Assembly: GCA_039029195.1 (NCBI GenBank)
Contig: JBCCGR010000023.1
Span: 1 to 64,000, forward strand
DNA: 64,000 nt
Origin: JBCCGR01 sp039029195
GTDB lineage: Bacteria > Pseudomonadota > Alphaproteobacteria > Rhizobiales > Rhizobiaceae
Direction of reading: 5' to 3'
A program made the translations under genes and the position numbers. This document shows, one piece after another, positions 16,747-25,007 of the stretch. How positions within the stretch are numbered: position 1 is the stretch's first letter; the number at the start of each line of letters is the position of its first letter. The notes beneath the pieces were generated by a model that was not told where the DNA came from, made no database searches, and worked only from the letters and a program-made list of their open reading frames with translations.

Positions 16747-17745
16747 CTATTCAGGGCGCACCGAGCTGAACTTGTCCGCGTTCTGATGGCGCGCTTTTAC
16801 GTGCCGCACGGTGCCCGAAGACGAACGCATCGCAATCGTGTGCGTATAAATGCTGTCGGAAGTAAACCGCACGCCGGAGAGCATGTTGCCATCCGTCACA
16901 CCGGTGGCTGAGAACAGCACATCACCCTGAGCCATTTGTTCAGCGGTATAAACACGGGTTGGATCATCGACACCCATTCGTGCCGCTCGCTCACGTTTTT
17001 CAGCCGTGTCAAGGATCAGCCGGCCCTGCATCTGGCCACCCATGCAGCGCAGCGCTGCGGCAGCAAGCACGCCCTCGGGTGCACCGCCAGCGCCAATGTA
17101 AAGATCAATACCAGTCTCATGCGGCTCCGTGGTGTGGATCACGCCTGCCACATCACCATCGCCAATCAAGCGGATGGCAGCACCGGTGGAGCGGATTTCC
17201 TCAATCAAATCACGGTGGCGCGGGCGGTCGAGCACGCAGGTCGACAGCTCACTCACCTTCACGCCCTTGGCCTGTGCCACGGCCTTGATGTTATCTGCAG
17301 GAGACGCGGTGATGTCGATCAGACCGTCGGGATAGCCGGGCCCGATTGCGATCTTGTCCATATAAACATCCGGCGCATGAAGCAGGTTGCCGCGCTCTGC
17401 GAATGCGATCACCGCAAGAGAGTTCGGCAGGTTTTTTGCGCAGATTGTGGTGCCCTCAAGCGGGTCGAGGGCCACATCAATCTTCGGACCGGTACCCAAT
17501 CCGACTTCTTCCCCGATATAGAGCATTGGCGCTTCGTCACGCTCGCCCTCGCCGATCACCACGCGACCCTTAATATCAAGCTGGTTGAGCTCGGTGCGCA
17601 TGGCATCAACGGCAACCTGATCGGCTTCCTTCTCGTCGCCCTTGCCGCGCAGCTTTGCCGCGGCCACGGCGGCAGCCTCCGATACGCGGACAAGTTCCAG
17701 CGTCAGAATTCGGTCGAGAACAGATTGATCAGCGGATTCGGTCAT
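16747..17745 (-). CDS. glpX: Fructose-1,6-bisphosphatase class II
   Basis: A 332-residue GlpX-family enzyme hydrolysing fructose 1,6-bisphosphate to fructose 6-phosphate in gluconeogenesis (possibly also sedoheptulose bisphosphate). Seen: VVIGEGERDEAPMLYIGE, the metal-binding DPLEGTT, GDGDVAG, GAGGAPEGVLAAAAL and ATGVTDG. The frame extends to 17805, but the ATG at 17745 gives the family-typical start MTESADQSVLDRILTLELVRV with a weak AAGAG ahead. It follows hom by 116 bp on the same strand, a conserved order in Hyphomicrobiales, so co-transcription is likely. Confidence 0.94.
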   Translation of the reverse strand: MTESADQSVLDRILTLELVRVSEAAAVAAAKLRGKGDEKEADQVAVDAMRTELNQLDIKGRVVIGEGERDEAPMLYIGEEVGLGTGPKIDVALDPLEGTTICAKNLPNSLAVIAFAERGNLLHAPDVYMDKIAIGPGYPDGLIDITASPADNIKAVAQAKGVKVSELSTCVLDRPRHRDLIEEIRSTGAAIRLIGDGDVAGVIHTTEPHETGIDLYIGAGGAPEGVLAAAALRCMGGQMQGRLILDTAEKRERAARMGVDDPTRVYTAEQMAQGDVLFSATGVTDGNMLSGVRFTSDSIYTHTIAMRSSSGTVRHVKARHQNADKFSSVRPE

Positions 17746-17861
17746 GAGAAATGCTCTTGTGTTGGCTGTTTTGCCTTCTGTTTCAGAAGCCATGAAAAAA
17801 GGCAATTGGCAGCCCGCGATGAGGCCAGCAAAAATCGATTGAGTTGGTCCGGGCGGGGTGT

Positions 17862-19226
17862 TTATGCCCCGAGTTTTTCAATCCGGATCATCTGCGGTTC
17901 GGCGGCAAGCTCCCCATTGTCCCGAATGGCATCAAGCGCCCGGCGAATCGCCTCTTCGGTCGTCTCATGGGTGATGAGAATGAGCGGCTGAACCTCGTTC
18001 GAATGGTCCGCATTTGGATCACGCGGCGATGTCCGCCGCTGAACGATCGATTCCAGCGAAATCGACTCCTTTGCCATTGCAGTGGCGATTGCCGCCATGG
18101 CGCCGGGGCGATCAAGGACAGACAGCCGAATGAAATATCCACCCTCATGGGCACGCATGCGGGCTCGCTGGTAGTCAGCAAGTGCCGCAGCGGGTTGGCC
18201 AAGGGCTGGTCCATGTTGATTGCCCGGACGGCTCTTCGCGATATCTGCAATGTCACCTGCAACAGCGGAAGCTGTGGCATCACCCCCGGCTCCGGGGCCT
18301 GACATCATCAAACTACCAACCACGTCCGCTTCAATTGCAACCGCGTTTGTAACACCTGAAATCTGCCCGATGGGCGATGACGTCGGCACCATGGCCGGGT
18401 GAACGCGGGCTTCAACGCCGGTGTCAGACCGTTGCGCCACGCCAAGCAGCTTGATCGTGTATCCAAGCTCCGAAGCGGCCTGAATGTCCTCAATGGTGAC
18501 CTTGGTGATGCCCTCGACGTAAATCTCATCGCCCGCGATCTTTGTGCCAAACGCAAGGCTGGTAAGAATGGCGAGCTTGTGGGCAGTATCAAAGCCTTCA
18601 ATATCGAAGGTCGGATCCGCTTCAGCGTAGCCCAGCGTCTGAGCATCAGCGAGGCAGGCTTCGAAGGTTAGCCCCTCATCTTCCATGCGGGTGAGAATGT
18701 AATTGCATGTGCCGTTGAGAATGCCGTAGACGCGCTCCACATCATTGGCGGTCAGGGATTCCCGCATGGCCTTGATGACCGGAATGCCGCCGGCAACTGC
18801 GGCTTCAAAATTGAGGAGCCGACCTGCTCCTTCCGCCAGAGCCGCCAGTTCAACACCGTGTTTTGCAAGCAGCGCCTTGTTGGCCGTCACCACGTGCTTG
18901 CCCGTCTGCAGTGCAGCTTTCACGGAATCATACGCGGGTCCGTCTTCGCCACCAATCAGCTCGACAAACACATCAATCGCATCATCATTTGCCAGCGCGA
19001 CGGGATCATCAATCCATCGATAGGGAGACAAGTCGACGCCGCGATCCTTGGATTTGTGACGGGCGTTGACAGCAACCACCTGCAGGGGTCGGCCACATCG
19101 TTCGCTCAGGGTTTCGGCTTTGCTCGTCAAAAGCTGGATGAGCGAAGAACCAACGGTTCCAAGGCCCGCAATCCCGATGTTCAAGGGAGCCGAAGACGAT
19201 GAATTTGTCATGGTGCTGCTTTGCAA
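17862..19226 (-). CDS. hom: Homoserine dehydrogenase
   Basis: A 454-residue enzyme reducing aspartate-4-semialdehyde to homoserine, on the route to threonine and methionine. Domains: Rossmann NAD(P) domain (GIAGLGTVGSSL near 18), catalytic domain with NILNGTCNYILTRM-like motif (YGILNGTCNYILTRMEDEG) and the FDIEGFDTAHKLAILTSLAFG block, then a C-terminal ACT regulatory domain (RLSVLDRPGAMAAIATAMAKESISLESIVQ). The start is a choice between TTG at 19226, ten bases after GGAGG, and ATG at 19211, too far from it; the TTG is preferred. The aminotransferase gene lies 67 bp upstream, glpX downstream. Confidence 0.95.
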   Translation of the reverse strand: MQSSTMTNSSSSAPLNIGIAGLGTVGSSLIQLLTSKAETLSERCGRPLQVVAVNARHKSKDRGVDLSPYRWIDDPVALANDDAIDVFVELIGGEDGPAYDSVKAALQTGKHVVTANKALLAKHGVELAALAEGAGRLLNFEAAVAGGIPVIKAMRESLTANDVERVYGILNGTCNYILTRMEDEGLTFEACLADAQTLGYAEADPTFDIEGFDTAHKLAILTSLAFGTKIAGDEIYVEGITKVTIEDIQAASELGYTIKLLGVAQRSDTGVEARVHPAMVPTSSPIGQISGVTNAVAIEADVVGSLMMSGPGAGGDATASAVAGDIADIAKSRPGNQHGPALGQPAAALADYQRARMRAHEGGYFIRLSVLDRPGAMAAIATAMAKESISLESIVQRRTSPRDPNADHSNEVQPLILITHETTEEAIRRALDAIRDNGELAAEPQMIRIEKLGA

Positions 19227-19293
19227 GATGGATCAGCCTCCGGTGCAGCCGAAGGTGTTGATCGTTCGAACGAATGGTGAAGAGCAGCGTGGC

Positions 19294-20517
19294 CTAACTT
19301 GGCCTGTGGCTGCTCAATTGAACGACGTTGTGCATGGAATCCGTGTCGGTTGCAAGGAACCGTCGCAGGTTTCGTGCAGCCTGGCGAATGCGCTGTTCGT
19401 TCTCCACGAGAGCGATGCGGACATGATCATCGCCATACTCGCCAAACCCGATGCCGGGCGCCACCGCGACCTGGGTTTCGGCAAGCAGAAGCTTGGAAAA
19501 TTCCAGCGAACCCATTGGCTTGAAACGTTCCGGAATTGGTGCCCAAGCAAACATTGTTGCCGCCGGTGGAGGCACATCCCAGCCCGCCTGATGAAAGGCC
19601 GCAACCAGCGTGTCCCGACGCTTGCGATAGACGTTTCTGATCTGCTCAATCTCGGTACCATCGCCATTGAGTGCCGCAGCAGCAGCTACCTGAATGGGAG
19701 TGAACGCGCCATAGTCGAGGTAGGATTTGACGCGGGTGAGTGCCGCAATCAGCCGCTCATTTCCAACCGCGAAGCCCATGCGCCAGCCGGGCATGGAAAA
19801 GCTCTTCGACATGGAAGTGAATTCGACCGCGATGTCCTTCGCTCCATCCACTTCCAGCAGTGAAGGCGGAGGCGTGCCATCAAAGTAAATCTCGGAATAG
19901 GCAAGGTCGGACAGCAGGATGATGTCGTGCTTGCGGGAAAATGCCACCACGTCCTTGTAAAAATCGAGCGAGGCAAGATGTGCCGTCGGGTTGGACGGGT
20001 AGTTGAGAATAAGCGCAGTCGGTTTGGGAATAGAATGCGAAACGGCGCGCTCAAGCGTGGCAAAGAATGCACCGTCCGGGTTGGCATCGATGGATCGCAC
20101 AACGCCGCCGGACATGATGAAGCCGAAGCCGTGGATCGGATAGGTCGGGTTCGGCACCATCACCACATCGCCGGGCGCGGTGATCGCCTGTGCCATGTTG
20201 GCAAAACCTTCCTTGGAACCAAGGGTCGCAACGATTTCGCGTTCCGGATCAAGCTTTACGCCAAAGCGTCGCTCATAATAGCGCGCCTGAGCAAGGCGGA
20301 GACCGGGAATGCCCTTCGAGGAGGAATAGCGATGGGTGCGCGGATCCTGCGCGGCTTCGGCCAACTTGTCGACAATTGTCTGCGAGGTGGGCAGGTCCGG
20401 ATTGCCCATGCCAAGGTCGATAATGTCCTCACCCGCCGCTCGCGCGTCTGCTTTCAGGCGATTGACCTGTTCAAACACGTAAGGGGGTAGACGGCGAATC
20501 TTGTGAAATTCTTGCAT
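19294..20517 (-). CDS. PLP-dependent class I/II aminotransferase
   Basis: A 407-residue aminotransferase. Seen: MGNPDLPT, SSSKGIPGLRLA, LGSKEGFANM, NPTYPIHG, the NYPSNPT motif, and the PLP-lysine region SMSKSFSMPGWRMGF, with an Arg near the C-terminus (DHVRIALVEN) that would bind the substrate carboxylate. It resembles alanine or LL-diaminopimelate-type aminotransferases; in related genomes a gene of this type precedes hom. The precise amino-acid substrate is not readable. The ATG at 20517 has AAGG upstream. It is first in a likely aminotransferase-hom-glpX transcription unit. Confidence 0.88.
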   Translation of the reverse strand: MQEFHKIRRLPPYVFEQVNRLKADARAAGEDIIDLGMGNPDLPTSQTIVDKLAEAAQDPRTHRYSSSKGIPGLRLAQARYYERRFGVKLDPEREIVATLGSKEGFANMAQAITAPGDVVMVPNPTYPIHGFGFIMSGGVVRSIDANPDGAFFATLERAVSHSIPKPTALILNYPSNPTAHLASLDFYKDVVAFSRKHDIILLSDLAYSEIYFDGTPPPSLLEVDGAKDIAVEFTSMSKSFSMPGWRMGFAVGNERLIAALTRVKSYLDYGAFTPIQVAAAAALNGDGTEIEQIRNVYRKRRDTLVAAFHQAGWDVPPPAATMFAWAPIPERFKPMGSLEFSKLLLAETQVAVAPGIGFGEYGDDHVRIALVENEQRIRQAARNLRRFLATDTDSMHNVVQLSSHRPS

Positions 20518-20691
20518 ATCACTCGACCTTTGGCGGTTTCGCGCAACAATTCTTGCAATTGCCGCATTCTCAAGACGAATTGTTGCAAAACAGGCAAAAT
20601 CAAAACCCGTTCACGCAACAAAACTCAACCGGCTCATGCCGGAATCAGTCTCAGTTTTCAAGATAGACGAGGGATCTAGCGAGAATAAGCG

Positions 20692-21267
20692 CTATTCCTG
20701 CTCGATCTTCTTCAGTTTTTCCTTGCCCTGCTCAGCGGCCTCGGCTTTCAGCCGCGCAAGCTCAGATGCGTGATCGTCAGAAGCGGTGGTTGCGGATGCA
20801 TCGGCTTGCGCTCCCGCAGCACGCAATTCTTCCCGCAGCTTCTTCACCTGTTCAGGCGTGAGCTGTGAGGTTTGCGCGCGCGGGCGCTTGCCAAATGTCG
20901 GGAACTGTCCGGTGCGCGATGGGCCCGTCGCTGCCTTGGGACGCTCCGTTGTCCGCGCGTTGGCGGCTTCAGGATCCGGGACCACCCTGACGGCGTCAGT
21001 GATCTTCCCATCACTCTGATCCGGCGGAGTGGCAAAAGCCGTTGTCGCAACTGGATCGCCGTCCTTCGCCGGATTGGCACCATTGCGGACCAAGGATGTT
21101 GGAGCGCCCGCATTGGCGTTCGGATTAACCCCGGCCGAGAGGTTTTCAGCCGAATTTGAAACGCAACCGGTCAGCAACGCGAGCGACATGGCGCCCACGG
21201 CCAAAAGCCCGGTATCAAAGACGGTGCGTCTTTGCTCCGCGCGCAGCTGATTGCGTTTCGTGTTCAT
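20692..21267 (-). CDS. Hypothetical lipoprotein
   Basis: I do not recognise a family. The 191-residue product has a basic N-terminus, a hydrophobic stretch and a lipobox LLTGC at residues 31-35, so it is probably an inner- or outer-membrane lipoprotein. The mature part is low-complexity (Asn, Ala, Thr, Pro) to about residue 135, followed by a charged helical region (LTPEQVKKLREELRAAG and ELARLKAEAAEQGKEKLKKIEQE) that could form a coiled coil. No catalytic motif is visible. It stands alone, 174 bp from the aminotransferase gene on the same strand. Confidence 0.75.
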   Translation of the reverse strand: MNTKRNQLRAEQRRTVFDTGLLAVGAMSLALLTGCVSNSAENLSAGVNPNANAGAPTSLVRNGANPAKDGDPVATTAFATPPDQSDGKITDAVRVVPDPEAANARTTERPKAATGPSRTGQFPTFGKRPRAQTSQLTPEQVKKLREELRAAGAQADASATTASDDHASELARLKAEAAEQGKEKLKKIEQE

Positions 21268-21374
21268 GCATCTGCTTTTAACCCAGAATGTGTTGGGAAA
21301 ACGATAAAAAAACGAAACTGTGAACGCTGCGACACTTTTGGTTAACGAGCTACCGGCCTGGAGCTGGTGGTCGT

Positions 21375-21764
21375 TCAGCCGAACATTGACCAGCCGAGAT
21401 AACCCATCGCGATGAGCATTGAGAGGGATGTTCCGGTGCTTCCCACACCGCGCAGCACCTCGTTCGGCTTGTCAAAATTGATCCCGAATGGATGGAGCAC
21501 TCGGCTTGCAAGCAGCAAAACGCCAATCACGTGCAACAGTGTAGACCCTGCCCCGTTCATTTCTGCAAGCCCCATCAGGATCAGAGCCAGCGGCACATTT
21601 TCGATGAAATTGCCGTGCTGACGCATACGCTCGGCAAGCTGTTTGTCACCACCATCCAGAATGGAAATGCCATTCTTGGCCCGAAGTATACTCACCCGCG
21701 CGCCCAGCCACATGGCAAGCAGTGCTAGTAAAATGGCGTAAAGTGCTGTGATTTGAAGTGTCAT
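21375..21764 (-). CDS. MAPEG-family membrane protein
   Basis: A 129-residue protein with four membrane helices and the MAPEG signature ERMRQHGNFIENVPLALILM around residues 45-64. MAPEG proteins are membrane-associated glutathione-dependent transferases or peroxidases and relatives; bacterial members are mostly uncharacterised. The C-terminal half (HPFGINF, STGTSLSMLIAMGYLGW) is typical of the short bacterial subfamily. The ATG at 21764 has GGAGAG upstream, and that sequence is partly inside a perfect inverted repeat (21774-21805). It follows metY by 89 bp on the same strand. Confidence 0.9.
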   Translation of the reverse strand: MTLQITALYAILLALLAMWLGARVSILRAKNGISILDGGDKQLAERMRQHGNFIENVPLALILMGLAEMNGAGSTLLHVIGVLLLASRVLHPFGINFDKPNEVLRGVGSTGTSLSMLIAMGYLGWSMFG

Positions 21765-21773
21765 TGGTCGCTC

Positions 21774-21805
21774 TCCGTTAATTTACTTTTTTGTAAATTA
21801 ACGGA
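21774..21805 (-). promoter_or_regulatory. 13-bp perfect inverted repeat at the MAPEG ribosome-binding site
   Basis: TCCGTTAATTTAC and GTAAATTAACGGA flank six T residues. On the MAPEG transcript the 3' arm ends GGA, the first three bases of the GGAGAG Shine-Dalgarno, ten bases before the ATG. It could be a TetR- or MarR-type operator or an RNA hairpin that hides the ribosome-binding site. Confidence 0.7.
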
Positions 21806-21853
21806 AAGCTTATATCAAGCCCGCGATTATACGGCTGGCGTCACGCGGGGATT

Positions 21854-23140
21854 TCAGCTTACAGCCGAGAGCGCCTGATCAAGATCAGCAATGATGTCGT
21901 TCGCGTCTTCAATGCCGATGGAAAGACGAACCACATCAGGACCCGCGCCCGCTGCGATCTTTTGATCATCATCAAGCTGACGGTGCGTGGTCGATGCCGG
22001 ATGAATGATCAGCGAGCGCGTATCACCAAGATTGGCAAGATGCGAAAAGAGCTGAACATTCGACACCAGATCAACACCCGCCTGATAGCCGCCTTTGACG
22101 CCGAACGAGAACAGAGCCCCTGCCCCTTTCGGCATGTAGCGCTGCTGCAGTTCGTGGTGCGGATCGGAGGAGAGACCCGCATACGACACCCATTCGACCT
22201 TGTCGTGACCTTGCAAGAACTCAGCCACCCTCAACGCATTGTCGCAGTGGCGCTGCATGCGCAGACCCAGCGTTTCAATGCCAGTGATGATCTGAAACGC
22301 GTTGAATGGCGAAATGGCCGGACCAAGGTCACGCATGCCAAGCACGCGGCAAGCAATCGCAAAAGCAAAGTTACCGAAAGTCTCGCCTAGCACCATGCCG
22401 TTGTATTCGGGGCGCGGTTCAGAAAGCAGCGGGTAGCGGTCGGTTTTCATCCAGTCGAACGTGCCGCCATCGACAATCGCGCCACCCATGGAATTGCCGT
22501 GCCCACCCATAAATTTGGTAAGCGAGTGAACGACGATGTCTGCGCCATGCTCGATGGGCTTGCAGAGGTACGGAGTCGCCAATGTGTTGTCGACGATCAG
22601 CGGCAGATTGTTGGCGCGCGCCATTTCCGCGATGCCATTGATGTCCATCACCACGCCGCCCGGGTTAGCGAGGCTTTCAATAAAGATTGCCTTGGTCTTG
22701 TCGGTGATCTGGGCTTCAAAATCTGCCGGGGTTTGGCCACCGGCCCATTTCACGTTCCAGCCGAACGACTGGAACGACTGGCCAAACTGGTTGATCGAAC
22801 CACCATAGAGTTTTGGAGAAGCAATGAACTCGTCACCCGGCGACATGATCGTGTGCATGATCAGCAACTGCGCGCCATGGCCTGATGCGGTCGCAAGCGC
22901 AGCCGTGCCGCCTTCCAGCGCTGCAACGCGTTCTTCCAGCACCGCTTGCGTCGGGTTGGTGATACGGGTGTAAATGTTGCCGAAGGCCTGCAGCCCAAAC
23001 AGCGATGCTGCATGGTCCACATCGTCGAACACAAAGGCCGTGGTCTGGTAAATTGGTGTTGCGCGTGCACCGGTTGCCGGATCGGGTTGCGCGCCCGCGT
23101 GAACGGCAAGCGTGTCGAATCCGGGTTCGTGATTGCTCAT
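21854..23140 (-). CDS. metY: O-acetylhomoserine sulfhydrylase
   Basis: A 428-residue PLP enzyme of the Cys/Met metabolism family, making homocysteine from O-acetylhomoserine and sulfide (direct sulfhydrylation). Seen: LAVHAGAQPDPATGARATPIYQT near the N-terminus, RITNPT, ASGHGAQ, SPKLYGGS, DNTLATPYLCKP, the PLP-lysine site SLTKFMGGHG, and the C-terminal HPASTTHRQLD with RLSIGIED. The ATG at 23140 has GGAGAG upstream. Homoserine from the hom gene a few kb away would feed this step after acetylation. A 252-bp divergent region separates it from the 2OG oxygenase. Confidence 0.95.
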   Translation of the reverse strand: MSNHEPGFDTLAVHAGAQPDPATGARATPIYQTTAFVFDDVDHAASLFGLQAFGNIYTRITNPTQAVLEERVAALEGGTAALATASGHGAQLLIMHTIMSPGDEFIASPKLYGGSINQFGQSFQSFGWNVKWAGGQTPADFEAQITDKTKAIFIESLANPGGVVMDINGIAEMARANNLPLIVDNTLATPYLCKPIEHGADIVVHSLTKFMGGHGNSMGGAIVDGGTFDWMKTDRYPLLSEPRPEYNGMVLGETFGNFAFAIACRVLGMRDLGPAISPFNAFQIITGIETLGLRMQRHCDNALRVAEFLQGHDKVEWVSYAGLSSDPHHELQQRYMPKGAGALFSFGVKGGYQAGVDLVSNVQLFSHLANLGDTRSLIIHPASTTHRQLDDDQKIAAGAGPDVVRLSIGIEDANDIIADLDQALSAVS

Positions 23141-23216
23141 TGATACTCTCCAAATGTCCTTGTCGATAAAGGCCCTGCCACAGCAACCACCTTTTCAGAA
23201 AATCCGCCGCACTATG

Positions 23217-23264
23217 TAACCAAAGGCCGGGTGTGGTCAAAGACCCGTCTAAGTTGCTTGGTTA
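23217..23264 (-). promoter_or_regulatory. Candidate structured leader of metY
   Basis: TAACCAA and TTGGTTA are perfect inverted 7-mers about 34 nt apart, enclosing a second GGGT/ACCC pairing, 77-124 nt before the metY start codon on its strand. I could not match it to the SAM-II consensus that often precedes methionine genes in this order. Confidence 0.35.
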
Positions 23265-23321
23265 AAAAGGAAAATATCCTGTCTGGAGGACTTCATCGTT
23301 TAGGACGTTTCGGCAATCCGG

Positions 23322-23350
23322 TTGCAGCGCACATATAGAGCCCGTAAACC
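23322..23350 (+). promoter_or_regulatory. Candidate promoter of the 2OG oxygenase gene
   Basis: TTGCAG and TAAACC spaced by 17 bp, about 43 bp before the ATG at 23394. Confidence 0.4.
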
Positions 23351-23393
23351 GATCAATACGGCAGTGTTTTAACCGCATCTCAAGGGGCAGATT

Positions 23394-24176
23394 ATGAGTG
23401 CGACACCAACCATTCGGAATGATTTGAGTACAGACTCGCTCGTGCAACTGGCTAATCGCCAGATCGCGGCCATTCATGTGAAAGGGTTTTATCCAGCGGA
23501 GCAATGTCAGGCGATTTCTGAAAAGGCAATCGCCCATGACAAGCTGGAGTTCTACGCCAAGGAAAAGGTAAAAACCGTCGCGCGCCTTCACATTCCGCAC
23601 GCCGATACAGACGGCCATCCGGAGGTGAAAAAGGCCTATCATGAAAACGCAATCGCTTCGATCCACGACACAAGGTCGATCTTTTATCCGCACATCAGTC
23701 CGGTCGACCATCTGAAGCTGTTGTTGCAGGAATTTTGGCCATCTGGCGCCAATTTGCAGCACCTTGACGGGCGAAAGTGTTTTTCGGGCGCGCTACGGGT
23801 GTTCTGGCCTAAGACGGCAGAGTTTTTCCCGCACTATGACCGGCTGGACGAGGAAAGCAGCGCCAGTGAACTTGAACATATGGGCGAGCAGCTCGGCGCC
23901 AACATCTATCTTCAGACCCCTTCCAGTGGCGGCGATCTTCAAATGTGGCTACGCGAGGCCACACCGGACGAAAAGATCACCATTCGTGAAGTCGAAGGTC
24001 TGGAGCCCGAGGATGTGGGACCGCCGAAGCTGGTCATCCACCCGGAAGAAGGCGACCTTATCATCATGAGCACCCGCATGCTGCATGCCGTCACGCCCTC
24101 AGCAGACAGCCACCGAGTGTCGACCGGCACGTTTATCGGCGTTCATGGCGACAGGCCACTGTCCTACTGGAGTTGA
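23394..24176 (+). CDS. 2-oxoglutarate/Fe(II)-dependent oxygenase family protein
   Basis: A 260-residue protein with the facial triad of Fe(II)/2OG oxygenases: H147-x-D149 in FFPHYDRLD and distal H231 in RMLHAVTP, with R241 (SHRVSTGTFIG) placed to bind 2-oxoglutarate ten residues later. The beta-strand pattern between them (GANIYLQTPSSGGDLQMW) fits the double-stranded beta-helix fold. The reaction is Fe-dependent hydroxylation or a related oxidation of an unknown substrate. It is a single gene, divergent from metY, and followed by a 300-bp gap containing a palindromic repeat. Confidence 0.82.
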   Translation: MSATPTIRNDLSTDSLVQLANRQIAAIHVKGFYPAEQCQAISEKAIAHDKLEFYAKEKVKTVARLHIPHADTDGHPEVKKAYHENAIASIHDTRSIFYPHISPVDHLKLLLQEFWPSGANLQHLDGRKCFSGALRVFWPKTAEFFPHYDRLDEESSASELEHMGEQLGANIYLQTPSSGGDLQMWLREATPDEKITIREVEGLEPEDVGPPKLVIHPEEGDLIIMSTRMLHAVTPSADSHRVSTGTFIGVHGDRPLSYWS

Positions 24177-24239
24177 GCGGGGGTGTGTGAGGCGTGAGTT
24201 CTTATTCTGATTGAGTGTTCTTCGCCAAACTATCTACCT

Positions 24240-24364
24240 GTCATCTTCGGGCTCGACCCGAAGACCCACACCGTGACCTTACGACGCCTGCCCGAAATGA
24301 AACTTCAGGGAATGGGTTGCCGGGTCACGTTTTCGCGTTCCGCTCAAACGGCCCGACAATGACA
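24240..24364 (+). repeat. Palindromic intergenic repeat, family A copy 1
   Basis: The element begins TGTCATCTTCGGG and ends CCCGACAATGACAT, so its ends are inverted. The right part (24309-24364) matches copies at 42046-42102, 51692-51748 and 51795-51859. A small hairpin TCTTCGGG-CTCGA-CCCGAAGA sits at the left end. It fills most of the 300-bp gap between the 2OG oxygenase and CoA-binding genes. Confidence 0.7.
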
Positions 24365-24476
24365 TCGATGGTTGCTTCGGCCTTCGAGCCTCGCTGGTGA
24401 AGAACCCGCAGTTTCAAAAAATTCCAGTCGAGATCTTGCGTTTTCTTTTCGCTCAATCGCCATCTGCGTTACGCCC

Positions 24477-25007
24477 TCAACTGTCCAACCCAAAGTGCTG
24501 GAAGCCCTTGCGCAGAATGGGTTTTTTTGCCGAAACCAGTTCCCGATTGTAGCCAACCCAGGCGATTTCGCCGGAATGGCGGCCATATTCGATCTTCGGG
24601 CAACGGTCCATGACCACTTCCATACCAGCCATTTCAGCCACTTTGGCAACTTCGTCATTGCGAACGCCAAGTTGCATCCAGACCGTCTTAGGCAATGGAT
24701 CGAGCGCCAGAATTTCCGCCATAACCTGTGGTACGGCGTCACCGGCGCGGAAAATATCCACGAGGTCCGGCGTGCCGGGGCAATCGGCCAGCGTGGCATA
24801 GGTCATCGCGCCGCATATCTCTTTGCCGGCCCGTCCGGGATTGACCGGCCAGACCGTATAGCCCTTGTCGATCAGATATTTGACGACAAAGAAGCTTGGC
24901 CGAATGGGGTTGGCACTGGCACCCACAATGGCCACCGTTTTCGTCTCATCAAGAATGCGGCGAATGTAATGCGGTGGATAGTGGTCGTGGTTCAACTGTC
25001 CGTCCAC
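24477..25007 (-). CDS. CoA-binding domain protein
   Basis: A 176-residue protein made of a single succinyl-CoA-synthetase-like CoA-binding Rossmann domain (YccU/CoA_binding_2 family). Seen: TVAIVGASANPIRPS near 24, KGYTVWPVNPG, DLVDIFR, VWMQLGVRNDEVAKVAEMAGMEVVMDRCPKIEY. Function is not firmly known; family members bind CoA or nucleotides. Its start codon at 25007 lies inside the end of the enoyl-CoA hydratase gene (16-bp overlap), which suggests translational coupling and a link to acyl-CoA metabolism. Confidence 0.88.
   Translation of the reverse strand: MDGQLNHDHYPPHYIRRILDETKTVAIVGASANPIRPSFFVVKYLIDKGYTVWPVNPGRAGKEICGAMTYATLADCPGTPDLVDIFRAGDAVPQVMAEILALDPLPKTVWMQLGVRNDEVAKVAEMAGMEVVMDRCPKIEYGRHSGEIAWVGYNRELVSAKKPILRKGFQHFGLDS

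Noticed and set aside
16936..17991. A 351-codon open frame on the plus strand opposite glpX and the end of hom
   Set aside because: It is antisense to two clear, conserved genes; the translation has no family character and its length follows from codon bias on the coding strand.
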